From Flavobacteriales bacterium (lineage in GTDB: Bacteria > Bacteroidota > Bacteroidia > Flavobacteriales_F > PHOS-HE28): a stretch of DNA of 64,000 nt. The notes below the pieces were generated by a model that was not told the origin of the DNA, ran no database searches, and worked only from the letters and a program-made list of their open reading frames with translations. Positions 6,994 through 14,161 of this stretch are shown in pieces; position 1 is the stretch's first letter, and each line of letters starts with the position of its first letter. The stretch is from NCBI GenBank assembly GCA_019638115.1, contig JAHBUK010000006.1, positions 62,001 through 126,000 on the forward strand, given 5' to 3'. Made by a program: the position numbers and the translations under genes.

Positions 6994-7577
6994 GCACCGC
7001 CAACGCCACCCTGCTCCAGGAGCCACCCGCCAGCTACACCGCCGTGGCCCCGCCCGATGCCGCCATCACAGGCCGCATACACCTTATCCGTGGTCAGAAG
7101 GTGATGTTGGACCGCGACCTCGCCGAACTGTACGGCGTGGAGACCAAGCACCTCAAGCGCCAAGTACGGCGCAACATCAACCGCTTCCCCGAGGACTTCA
7201 TGTTCGAGCTGACCGCTGCCGAGTGGGCCGCTTTGAGGTGCCAATTTGGCACCTCAAACGAGCAAATCCTCTCAGAACGAGGTGGTTCCAGGGTGCTTCC
7301 CATGGCCTTCACCGAGCAAGGCGTGGCCATGCTCTCCAGCGTCCTCAACAGCGAGCAGGCCATCCTGGTCAACATCCACATTATTCGGGTTTTCAGCCGC
7401 ATGCGCGAGGTGCTCCTCTCGCACCGCGAGGTCCTCCAGAAGTTGGAGCAACTGGAGGGCCGCCTCTCCGGGCACGACGAGGAGATCCAGGCCATCTTCG
7501 ATCACCTTACCGAACTGGTCTCACCCGCCGCCGACCAGCAGCGCAAACCCATCGGCTTCAAACCCACAGAAGCATGA
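6990..7577 (+). CDS. ORF6N domain protein 2
   Basis: This 195-residue paralogue of its neighbours carries IHLIRGQKVMLDRDLAELYG, then KHLKRQVRRNINRFPEDFMF and LPMAFTEQGVAMLSSVL, followed by a coiled coil (LQKLEQLEGRLSGHDEEIQ) and the shared tail PIGFKP. It overlaps both neighbours by 4 nt (ATGA), so the three are probably one operon. An 80-nt stretch near the 3' end (7449-7528) is identical to gene 3, whereas the middle of the domain is very different and carries its own inverted repeat (7232-7258). The function is unknown; DNA binding is predicted. Confidence 0.88.
   Translation: MSTANATLLQEPPASYTAVAPPDAAITGRIHLIRGQKVMLDRDLAELYGVETKHLKRQVRRNINRFPEDFMFELTAAEWAALRCQFGTSNEQILSERGGSRVLPMAFTEQGVAMLSSVLNSEQAILVNIHIIRVFSRMREVLLSHREVLQKLEQLEGRLSGHDEEIQAIFDHLTELVSPAADQQRKPIGFKPTEA
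7232..7258. repeat. Perfect inverted repeat inside ORF6N gene 2
   Basis: The arms are 12 nt (TTTGAGGTGCCA / TGGCACCTCAAA) with a 3-nt spacer. The centre at 7245 is the first base of codon 86. Confidence 0.9.
7449..7528. repeat. 80-nt identical block shared by ORF6N genes 2 and 3
   Basis: This block is identical to 8018-8097 base for base. It covers the coiled-coil coding part and suggests recent duplication or gene conversion limited to the 3' half. Confidence 0.85.
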
Positions 7578-8146
7578 ACACGGCAACGGACTCCTGGGTG
7601 ATGGACCCACCAGTGCGTTACGGGGCGATCACTCCGCCCGATGCGGTCATCACGGATAGGATACATCTTATCCGTGGCCAGAAGGTGATGCTCGATCGCG
7701 ACCTCGCCGAACTCTACGGCGTGGAGGTCAAGCGCCTCAAGGAACAGGTGCGGCGCAACAGCGCGCGCTTCCCGGAGGACTTCATGTTCGAGCTCACGCT
7801 GGAAGAGGCTGAAGCTTCAAGGTCGCATTTTGCGACCTTGAAGCGCGGACACAACATCAAGTACCTGCCCTTCGCTTTCACCGAGCATGGCATCCTTATG
7901 CTGGCCAATGTGCTCCGTAGCGAACAGGCTATTGCGGTGAGCATCCAGATCATCCGGGTCTTCAATCGGATGCGGGAAATGCTCCTCTCGCACCGCGAGA
8001 TCCTCCAGAAGCTGGAACAACTGGAGGGCCGCCTCTCCGGGCACGACGAGGAGATCCAGGCCATCTTCGATCACCTTACCGAACTGGTCTCACCCGCAGA
8101 GCAGTCGCGCAAACCCATCGGCTTCAAACCCACCACCGACGACTGA
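7574..8146 (+). CDS. ORF6N domain protein 3
   Basis: The product has 190 residues from the ATG at 7574, which overlaps the stop of gene 2 by 4 nt. The domain reads IHLIRGQKVMLDRDLAELYG, then KRLKEQVRRNSARFPEDFMF and YLPFAFTEHGILMLANVL, with the same coiled coil and PIGFKP tail as gene 2. The variable segment (EASRSHFATLKRGHNIK) carries a 14-nt-arm inverted repeat. The frame is open far upstream, but homology and coupling fix the start. The three genes end 126 nt before an XRE-S24 regulator. Confidence 0.88.
   Translation: MNTATDSWVMDPPVRYGAITPPDAVITDRIHLIRGQKVMLDRDLAELYGVEVKRLKEQVRRNSARFPEDFMFELTLEEAEASRSHFATLKRGHNIKYLPFAFTEHGILMLANVLRSEQAIAVSIQIIRVFNRMREMLLSHREILQKLEQLEGRLSGHDEEIQAIFDHLTELVSPAEQSRKPIGFKPTTDD
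7814..7844. repeat. Perfect inverted repeat inside ORF6N gene 3
   Basis: The arms are 14 nt (GCTTCAAGGTCGCA / TGCGACCTTGAAGC) with spacer TTT. The centre at 7829 is the first base of codon 86, as in gene 2. Confidence 0.92.
8018..8097. repeat. 80-nt identical block, copy in ORF6N gene 3
   Basis: Partner of 7449-7528. Confidence 0.85.
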
Positions 8147-8272
8147 CAACGGACAACCTGCCTACCGGCAGGCAGACAACTGACAACCCCGCTCCAACCC
8201 GTCATTGCGAGCCGTCATTGCGAGGCTTGCCGAAGCAAAACGAAGCAACAACCTTCAACCCCTCCACACAAA
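8147..8272. repeat. Short-word intergenic repeats
   Basis: This 126-nt gap holds reiterated GACAAC words around a small hairpin (CCTGCC TACC GGCAGG, about 8159-8174), then two CGTCATTGCGAG words followed by GAAGCAAAACGAAGCAA. Both word families are widespread bacterial intergenic repeats. No promoter match was picked out. Confidence 0.5.
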
Positions 8273-9100
8273 ATGGCCAACCCCCTCTTCGGTCCCAACA
8301 TCAAGCTCCTCCGCCAGCGCCGCGGGCGCTCCCAGGAGGAGGTCGCAGTAGGCTTGGAGATCAAGCGCTCCAGCTACAGCGGCTACGAGAACGGCAGCGC
8401 CGAGCCGCCCTTCGATCTGCTCATCCGCATCAGCGAGTACTACAAGATCAATATTGATCGCCTTCTCAAGGACGACCTGACCGCCCTGGGGGAAAGCCAG
8501 CTCGGCATCCTGGAGCGCGGCGGCGATGTGGACCTCAGCGGCCGGCGCCTACGCGTGCTGGCCACCACCGTCAACAGCGAGGACCGCGAGAACGTGGAGC
8601 TGGTGCCCGAGAAGGCCAAGGCCGGCTATGCCGCCGGCTACGCCGATCCGGAGTACATCAGCATCCTCCCCACCTTCCAGATGCCCTTCCTGGCCAAGGA
8701 CCGCAAGTACCGCACCTTCCAGATCAGCGGCGACAGCATGCCGCCGGTCAGCGATGGCTCGTGGGTAACCGGCGAGTACGTGCAGAACTGGCAGACCATC
8801 CGCGATGGCCAGCCCTACATCGTGGTCACCAAGGACGAGGGCATCGTCTTCAAGGTGCTCTACAACCAGCTCAAGGAGAAGGGCAACCTGCTGCTGTGCA
8901 GTACCAACCCGCTCTATGCACCTTACGAGGTGGCCGTGGGCAGCATCCTGGAGATCTGGAAATTTGTGCACTTCATCAGCGCCGAACTGCCCGAGCCCAA
9001 CATGAGCCGCGACGAACTGGCCCGCAGCGTGGTGGAACTGCGCAAGGAGGTGGGCCAGTTGCGCTTGGCCATGGAGCAGCAGGGTAGGCTGGCGTTCTGA
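8273..9100 (+). CDS. XRE-S24 (LexA-like) regulator
   Basis: This 275-residue protein has an N-terminal HTH (residues 9-65: IKLLRQRRGRSQEEVAVGLE, YENGSAEPP, YYKINIDRLL) and a C-terminal S24 peptidase domain. The serine/lysine dyad is present at Ser155 (SGDSMPP) and Lys194 (GIVFKVL), 39 residues apart. A possible self-cleavage site lies at AGYAAGY (residues 117-123). Such proteins can be SOS-type or phage-type repressors; whether this one cuts itself is not known. The tail (from SRDELARSVVEL, residue 244) is a coiled coil whose 98 coding nt occur again at 10683-10780. It may control the ORF6N operon or the polymerase gene; that is inference. Confidence 0.88.
   Translation: MANPLFGPNIKLLRQRRGRSQEEVAVGLEIKRSSYSGYENGSAEPPFDLLIRISEYYKINIDRLLKDDLTALGESQLGILERGGDVDLSGRRLRVLATTVNSEDRENVELVPEKAKAGYAAGYADPEYISILPTFQMPFLAKDRKYRTFQISGDSMPPVSDGSWVTGEYVQNWQTIRDGQPYIVVTKDEGIVFKVLYNQLKEKGNLLLCSTNPLYAPYEVAVGSILEIWKFVHFISAELPEPNMSRDELARSVVELRKEVGQLRLAMEQQGRLAF
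9001..9098. repeat. 98-nt direct repeat, copy 1 (tail of the S24 regulator)
   Basis: This copy matches 10683-10780 with two mismatches visible. It encodes the last 32-33 residues of the regulator. Confidence 0.9.
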
Positions 9101-9198
9101 GCGGCTGGTGGCCGATGTCGGACCCGATCGATAGCAACTCATCCGCTGGCTCAGCGTCTTTGAACTGACCGATGACCACACATCGGAACGACCTCGGA

Positions 9199-10635
9199 AT
9201 GAAGCACGTACTTGCATTCTGCTGCACGCTCACCCTGACAGGGCTGATCGCTCAGTCGGGCATCACGGTATCGCCGCGCGTGTTCCTCGGAGGTCCGTAC
9301 GACTCCGGCACCTTGCTCATGAGCGATGCCTTGCGTGTGCAGGGCCTATTGCCACTTCAGGAGCCGTACAGCGCGCTCGGTTTCGCCATGCTGGGTGGCG
9401 GTGGGGTCAGCACGAACACGTCGGTGTTGTCCGCCACAGGCAACAACGCCATAGTGGATTGGGTGCTGGTGGAACTGCGCCATGCCACGGACCATGGCTG
9501 GGTGATCGCATCCCGATGTGCCTTGGTGCAACGCGATGGCGATGTGGTCGCCACCAACGGGAGTTCGCCGGTCTCTTTCGGGTTGCCTGCGGGCGATTAT
9601 TACGTGGCAGTACGGCACCGGAATCACTTGGGTGTGATCACTGCCAACACCGTTGCGCTCGGTGCCGCACCCTCGCTGGTGGACCTGACCCTGCCCGGAA
9701 CCGCGGTGTTCGGGACCAATGCGCGAAAGAATGTGGAAGGTACCATGGTCCTGTGGCCAGGTGATGCCAACATGGACGGCGAGGTGAAGTACGTCGGAAG
9801 CGGCAACGATCGAGATGCGATACTATCAGCCATCGGAGGTGTGATCCCCACCAATGTGTTGAGCAACGTTTATACGTCGGAGGACGTGAACATGGATGGT
9901 TTGGTGAAGTACGTTGGTCTCAACAACGATCGTGATGTTGTACTGCAAACGATCGGTGGAACGGTTCCTACAGCGACCTTGGACCAGCAGGTGCCCGCAG
10001 GGCCCTATGCGTACTCCGTTCCCGAGCCGGGTGTAACGGATATCGACGGCAACAGCTACCCCACGATCATCTTCGGGAATGGCCAGGAATGGATGGCGGA
10101 GAACCTGCGGACGGCGAACTATGCCAACGGCGACCCTGTGCCGAATTATACGGGCAGTATGCAATGGTATGGCGCGGATGCAGGTAGCATAGGGGCATGG
10201 GCGAATTACGCCAATGATGGCCAGAACGACCTTCCTTTCGGCAAGTTGTACAACTGGTATGCGGTGACTGACCCACGGAACGTGTGCCCGCTGGGCTGGC
10301 ATGTACCCGGTTTTGAGGAATGGGAGTCCTGGATCGGCTACTGTGGAGGAAGTATCGGGCTGGGTGGAAAAATGAAGGTGCCTGGAACACAGTATTGGAC
10401 AAGCCCCAATACCGGGGCTGGGAACGAAACAGGCTTCTCCGGTATGCCAGGTGGCTTCCGTTACGGGGAGGATGGCTCCTTCTCCGGCCTTGGTATCCAT
10501 GGGTTCTTCTGGTCAGCTACGGAAAGTCCAGGCGATTGGGCATTCTATTATTCCCTGAGCCACAATTCGGCCCTGCTCGATGGCTACACCATCGACCAAA
10601 GGACCGGGTGCAGCGTGCGTTGTATTCGAGACTGA
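9199..10635 (+). CDS. Secreted FISUMP-domain protein
   Basis: The product has 478 residues from the ATG at 9199, with a signal peptide (HVLAFCCTLTLTGLIAQ). The first half has beta-rich segments and a PGDANMDGEVKYVG motif near residue 195 that recurs about 40 residues later as VNMDGLVKYVG, a dockerin-like repeated unit. The second half is a FISUMP domain (Fibrobacter succinogenes major paralogous type): DGNSYPTIIFGNGQEWMAEN, LYNWYAVTDPRNVCPLGWHV and the tail GCSVRCIRD. It is probably surface exposed or secreted; its function is unknown. It lies between two copies of the end of the upstream regulator gene, so it appears to have been inserted there. Confidence 0.85.
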   Translation: MKHVLAFCCTLTLTGLIAQSGITVSPRVFLGGPYDSGTLLMSDALRVQGLLPLQEPYSALGFAMLGGGGVSTNTSVLSATGNNAIVDWVLVELRHATDHGWVIASRCALVQRDGDVVATNGSSPVSFGLPAGDYYVAVRHRNHLGVITANTVALGAAPSLVDLTLPGTAVFGTNARKNVEGTMVLWPGDANMDGEVKYVGSGNDRDAILSAIGGVIPTNVLSNVYTSEDVNMDGLVKYVGLNNDRDVVLQTIGGTVPTATLDQQVPAGPYAYSVPEPGVTDIDGNSYPTIIFGNGQEWMAENLRTANYANGDPVPNYTGSMQWYGADAGSIGAWANYANDGQNDLPFGKLYNWYAVTDPRNVCPLGWHVPGFEEWESWIGYCGGSIGLGGKMKVPGTQYWTSPNTGAGNETGFSGMPGGFRYGEDGSFSGLGIHGFFWSATESPGDWAFYYSLSHNSALLDGYTIDQRTGCSVRCIRD

Positions 10636-10986
10636 GGTCGCGTTGGCCCTCCACTTGGTTTCCATCGTTCGGTTGCCTGTATCATGAGCCGCGACGAACT
10701 GGCCCGCAGCGTGGTGGAACTGCGCAAGGAGGTGGGCCAGTTGCGCCTGGCCATGGAGCAGCAGGGAAGGCTGGCGTTCTAGATGGAACTTTACGCGGAT
10801 TCCGAACCGTTATAACCACTGGGGAGTTTTCCTCAGCGCAATTTCAAAGCTCCAACAACGGTTGGAGATCACGGCCAAGGTGGTAGTAACTTCCTGACCT
10901 GTTTCAAGACCCTCGAACCAATGGAATACCTATCACCAAGCACCCCAAGATGTCTACGGCATCAGGCAATCTGGATCAAGCAGTTG
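10636..10986. other. Intergenic region holding the duplicated regulator tail
   Basis: The only recognisable content of this 351-nt gap is the 98-nt copy of the S24 regulator tail (10683-10780). The remaining sequence is lower in GC and shows no gene, clear promoter or terminator. Confidence 0.6.
10683..10782 (+). pseudogene. Duplicated tail of the S24 regulator gene
   Basis: The fragment encodes SRDELARSVVELRKEVGQL and the remaining residues up to a TAG stop, in a frame with an ATG at its start but no other part of the regulator. It is 96/98 identical to 9001-9098, so the duplication is fairly recent or is kept by conversion. A 33-residue peptide could be made but is probably meaningless. 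Confidence 0.85.
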
Positions 10987-12528
10987 ATGATGCGGGTATG
11001 CATTTATCTTTCCTTGGCTGCTTTGCCTTTTCAGGCAAGCAGCCAAGGGGAGTGGTCGGTGTTATTGGACCACTCTCCCTACAAGCTGAACGTGAACGAT
11101 GCTGTTGAGGCAAATGATGGCTCTCTACAAGCAATTGTTTGTCAAGCAATTTCACAGTCATCGCCCGGCGCACAACTTTCGAGATCGTGGTTAGCGCATC
11201 TGGATGGTAACGGGGGCTTGCTGCAATTGGATGAACTGCAGGTTGATGTTTCGCGTTCCTTGATATTCCCCGCATTGGTGCCTGATCCGTTGGGCGATGG
11301 TCTATTGTCAGTGGGGTATTCATGGATCCAGTCGGACCTCTCCGGCCATGGCCTGGTGTCGTGCCGGATAAATGGGGATGGAACACATACATTTTCACCG
11401 GTACACTTGGTTAGCAATGGAGAGGATCGATTGTTCTTTCAAAACATTTCCATCGATGTGAATGGTCAATTATTCATTACTGGGTATTCTTGGCCGTACT
11501 CTTCTATATTCAATCCGAATAGATTGTTGCTTGGGCGGATCGCGACGGATGGCTCTGATCTGAGCTATATTTTATTGGGGACCGGTCCGAACTATCGTGT
11601 GGGTAGGCATGCGGTCCGGAGCGATACGCTGATGATGGTTTCGATGGATGGAGGGTCTGGAATGGGGCCGGATGGAATTTCCAAGGTACTCCGGTTCGAT
11701 GAAGAATTTAATTACGTAGATGGATTTGCATTGCCATCACTTGGTGGTTCCGGTAATTTCTTTGAGTTGGACAGTGTTATGAAGGATTGCCTCTATTTGA
11801 CGGCCTCTGTCACAGGTTCTACATACATGTCAGGTCGTTTTCGAACCGCATCACTGGGTACCAGAGCAGCATTGGTTCTCTTATCAGCTGAAGGCCAGTA
11901 CATGGCTCAATTCATGCCAAGGAGTCAGTACTTCGCAGATTATACTGGTAGCTATCAAGGGCACGATACCTTGAGTGATGGGCGGATAATATTTGCGATG
12001 GTTGAAAATTTTTTTCCTGGACCACCGGATCCGGAATTAGGGAATGAGCCATCGAGGATACGGATATATCGTTTGGATTCGCTACTGAACGTGGAATGCG
12101 AGTTCCTGCTGGACGGCTTTGAGGATAATGCCTATTACTACCTCACGCGCATCAAAGCTGCCAGCGATGGCGGAGTCCTGCTCATGGGTTCGCGCCGCGA
12201 TCTCCTTGCTATGGAGCAGCCTCGCGGATGGATCATGAAGCTGGGTCCGGACCAATGTCATATGGGTGTTCAGGAGCACCGCTCCACAGAGGCAACCGTA
12301 TTTCCCAATCCCGGTCATGGTGGTTTCACGGTGCTGGTCAATGGCCCAGCGATCCGAGGTGGTCAGTTGGAGCTATATGATGCCTTGGGCGGGCAGGTGG
12401 CGGCAATAGAGTTCGATGGGAACATAGCCACCGTGGATGCATCTATTCTGGCGAACGGGCTTTATGTGTACCGGATAATGGATCGCACAGGCCTACCGCT
12501 AGCCCGTGGCCGGTGGGTGAAGGAGTAG
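10987..12528 (+). CDS. T9SS type A sorting domain protein, unknown function
   Basis: The product has 513 residues from the ATG at 10987 (a tandem ATG-ATG; the open frame continues upstream). The signal peptide is VCIYLSLAALPFQASSQ. Residues 25-420 form a beta-propeller-like region with repeated patterns of measured data (LFITGYSW, GGVLLMGSRRDLL). The last 75 residues form a T9SS type A tail (ATVFPNPGHGGFTVLV, then ILANGLYVYRIMD). The base composition is clearly lower in GC than the rest of the window, hinting at later arrival together with the FISUMP gene. It is probably exported and attached to the surface. Confidence 0.85.
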   Translation: MMRVCIYLSLAALPFQASSQGEWSVLLDHSPYKLNVNDAVEANDGSLQAIVCQAISQSSPGAQLSRSWLAHLDGNGGLLQLDELQVDVSRSLIFPALVPDPLGDGLLSVGYSWIQSDLSGHGLVSCRINGDGTHTFSPVHLVSNGEDRLFFQNISIDVNGQLFITGYSWPYSSIFNPNRLLLGRIATDGSDLSYILLGTGPNYRVGRHAVRSDTLMMVSMDGGSGMGPDGISKVLRFDEEFNYVDGFALPSLGGSGNFFELDSVMKDCLYLTASVTGSTYMSGRFRTASLGTRAALVLLSAEGQYMAQFMPRSQYFADYTGSYQGHDTLSDGRIIFAMVENFFPGPPDPELGNEPSRIRIYRLDSLLNVECEFLLDGFEDNAYYYLTRIKAASDGGVLLMGSRRDLLAMEQPRGWIMKLGPDQCHMGVQEHRSTEATVFPNPGHGGFTVLVNGPAIRGGQLELYDALGGQVAAIEFDGNIATVDASILANGLYVYRIMDRTGLPLARGRWVKE

Positions 12529-12557
12529 GGGAGCAAGAAGCCTTAAGGAGGTTGACT

Positions 12558-12680
12558 CTTTTGTGGCGAGTAGCGAGTGGCTGCCCGCTGGGACCAACCC
12601 GCCGAGTGGCGAGTGGGACGCCTACGGTCGATCCGAGGCACCCCACTCGCCACTCACTCCTCGCTACTCGCCACTCAACA
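12558..12680. repeat. Inverted short-word repeat (GAGTGGCGAGT family)
   Basis: Reiterated GTGGCGAGTAGCGAGTGG-like words (about 12562-12616) face their reverse complement (about 12641-12677) across a 25-60-nt centre. The sequence could form a long imperfect hairpin. The same family recurs at 23318-23396. Confidence 0.7.
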
Positions 12681-12737
12681 CCCCCCCGTTCATCCTTTCA
12701 ATGTTACGCCAATGTTAATCCGTGGTGAACCTTGTCT

Positions 12738-12745
12738 TATCTTTG
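12738..12745 (+). promoter_or_regulatory. -7 box TATCTTTG
   Basis: This is a perfect TAnnTTTG match 33 nt before the ATG at 12779. It supports that start over the open frame reaching back to 12722. Confidence 0.6.
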
Positions 12746-12778
12746 GGCGTTCAACGTTCAGAACAAGACACGTCCACC

Positions 12779-13177
12779 ATGCGTACCCTCATCCTCGCCT
12801 TCGCATTGATGCTGGCCGCCGCTTCGCAGGCACAAGTGCTGTTGGGCCAGGAGCAGTGGCCGGACGGTACCCTCAAGTACACCGCCTACCGCGCCGGTGA
12901 CCACGTACACTTCATCGCCTACCACGAGAACGGCAAGGTGAAGGAATTGGGTAGCTACCGCAATGGCAGGCTCGATGGTTTGTGGAAGCAGTATTCGGAT
13001 ACCGGCGCATTGCTCACCCGCGCCACCTTCCGCAACGGAGAACGCCAAGGTGTGTGGGAGTTCCGCACGGAAGGGAACCAGCCCATGGGAAGGCTTCGCT
13101 TCAGCAACGGTGTGCTCACCCACGGCGAGCAATTCAACGAGGTAGGGGAATTGGTAGCTCAGCGAGAATACCACTGA
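12779..13177 (+). CDS. YwqK-like (MORN-type repeat) exported protein
   Basis: The product has 132 residues, with signal peptide RTLILAFALMLAAASQAQ. Repeats of the form Y/F-x-N-G-x-x-x-G-x-W run through it: YHENGKVKELGSYRNGRLDG, then LWKQYSDTGALL and FRNGERQGVWEF. This fold is annotated in databases as YwqK antitoxin or MORN variant; in Bacteroidota it is usually exported and of unknown role, so the antitoxin name should not be taken literally. A -7 box lies upstream and a good terminator downstream, so it is a single-gene unit. A related protein is found at 42705-43223. Confidence 0.8.
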   Translation: MRTLILAFALMLAAASQAQVLLGQEQWPDGTLKYTAYRAGDHVHFIAYHENGKVKELGSYRNGRLDGLWKQYSDTGALLTRATFRNGERQGVWEFRTEGNQPMGRLRFSNGVLTHGEQFNEVGELVAQREYH

Positions 13178-13201
13178 GCATTGGCCAAGCGATCGGATCA
13201 G

Positions 13202-13222
13202 GGCGCCGCTGGCGCCTTTTTT
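13202..13222 (+). terminator. Rho-independent terminator
   Basis: The perfect stem GGCGCC-GCT-GGCGCC is followed by six T, 25 nt behind the stop of the YwqK-like gene and before the convergent VOC gene. Confidence 0.8.
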
Positions 13223-13233
13223 CATTCCGTTGG

Positions 13234-13650
13234 TCAGCCCTTCTTGAACAGGTTGTCTTCCTCCAACATCGCCTTGAACTCGATGGCGTTGCCGTCCGGG
13301 TCCTCGATGAAGAGGCTGCGTTGCTCGCCCACCTCGCCCTTCATCACCGTGTTGGGCTCTATCAGGAAGGTGATCCCGAGCTTCTTCACCTTGTCGCGCA
13401 ACTTGCGCCAATCGGCAATGTTGAGCACCACGCCCCAATGGTTGCTGGGCACGTTGCTCTGCGGGTTGTAGACCCGCGCCGTGCGGTAGGTGAGGGGCAC
13501 TTCCTGTATGGTGAGCTGGTGCCCGAAGAAGTCGTAGTCCACCCAGGTGGCGGCGCTGCGGCCCTCTTTCAGCCCCAGAAAGCTGCCGTAGAAGGCTTTC
13601 ATACGCTTGATGTCGGTGGTGGCGATGGCGAGGTGGAAACGGCCTTCCAT
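13234..13650 (-). CDS. VOC family protein (glyoxalase/dioxygenase fold)
   Basis: This 138-residue protein has the two beta-alpha-beta-beta-beta units of the vicinal oxygen chelate fold. It begins GRFHLAIATTDIKRMKAFY, with FLGLKEG; the second half has NHWGVVLNI and ends with LFIEDPDGNAIEFKAM. Metal ligands are likely the His of FHLA, the His of NHWG and the Glu of IEFK. Members include glyoxalases, dioxygenases and antibiotic-binding proteins; this one, with the DPDGNAIEFK motif, resembles small single-domain glyoxalase-like proteins of unknown substrate. A TACTTTGG sequence lies 21-28 nt upstream on the minus strand. Confidence 0.87.
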   Translation of the reverse strand: MEGRFHLAIATTDIKRMKAFYGSFLGLKEGRSAATWVDYDFFGHQLTIQEVPLTYRTARVYNPQSNVPSNHWGVVLNIADWRKLRDKVKKLGITFLIEPNTVMKGEVGEQRSLFIEDPDGNAIEFKAMLEEDNLFKKG

Positions 13651-13676
13651 GGTTGCTTGAATAGGCCACCAAAGTA

Positions 13677-13710
13677 GCGCGGCCCACGATCGTTGGATCG
13701 CGGGCCGCGC
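13677..13710 (-). terminator. GC-rich hairpin behind the polyamine-related genes
   Basis: A perfect 9-bp stem (GCGCGGCCC / GGGCCGCGC) has a second inner stem (CGATC / GATCG). It lies 50 nt behind the end of the acidic-protein gene on the minus strand. It lacks a clear T tract, so terminator is the likely but not the only reading. Confidence 0.5.
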
Positions 13711-13760
13711 AAGGGGATATCAGCAGGTGCCGGTTGATCGCCGGTCAGCAGCGGATCCGA

Positions 13761-14150
13761 TCAGAGTTCTTCGTCCTCATCCTCCTCGGCAGCATCTTCA
13801 TCGCCACCATCCTCCTCGTCGTCCGCGTCATCCTCATCGCCGCTGTCGTCGCTTTCTTCCACATCGTCAGCGCCATCGGTCTCGATCTCGCTGCCGCCTT
13901 CCACATCGGCATCCTCACCGGCACTGTCTTCCTGATCCAGGAACTCCTCGATCTCCGCCCGGCTTTCGCTGTTGATCTTGATCAGGTACAGCGCATCCGG
14001 GGTGCGCAGTTCGATCACCCGCAGGATCTCGCCTTTGGCAGTGGGGATGCTTTTGATGTGCGTGGCATCGATACCGTCAGGATATTGTTCCTGCAGGGTT
14101 TCCTTGAGCGCATCGGTCAAGGTGTTGAAGGAGCGTATGAGTCGCTGCAT
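13761..14150 (-). CDS. Small protein with acidic tail, unknown function
   Basis: The product has 129 residues from the ATG at 14150. The first 65 residues look folded (QRLIRSFNTLTDALKETL, then EILRVIELRTPDALYLIKI). The rest is almost only Asp, Glu, Gly, Ala and Ser, a long acidic and probably disordered tail. A GTG at 14165 would overlap the stop of the deoxyhypusine synthase-like gene by 4 nt and is an alternative start. The tight link suggests joint transcription with that gene. I do not recognise a function; the acidic tail could bind a basic protein or polyamines, which is speculation. Confidence 0.75.
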   Translation of the reverse strand: MQRLIRSFNTLTDALKETLQEQYPDGIDATHIKSIPTAKGEILRVIELRTPDALYLIKINSESRAEIEEFLDQEDSAGEDADVEGGSEIETDGADDVEESDDSGDEDDADDEEDGGDEDAAEEDEDEEL

Positions 14151-14161
14151 GGGGGAGGGGC

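Noticed and set aside
7223..7573. Extended start of ORF6N protein 3
   Set aside because: The open frame overlaps gene 2 out of frame; the ATGA overlap at 7574 and alignment with the paralogues fix the start.
8549..9217. Open frame opposite the S24 regulator
   Set aside because: It is an antisense shadow without motifs; the regulator on the plus strand has clear HTH and peptidase residues.
12779..13177. Toxin-antitoxin role for the YwqK-like genes
   Set aside because: The database name suggests an antitoxin, but both proteins here have signal peptides and no toxin partner; they are better described as exported repeat proteins.
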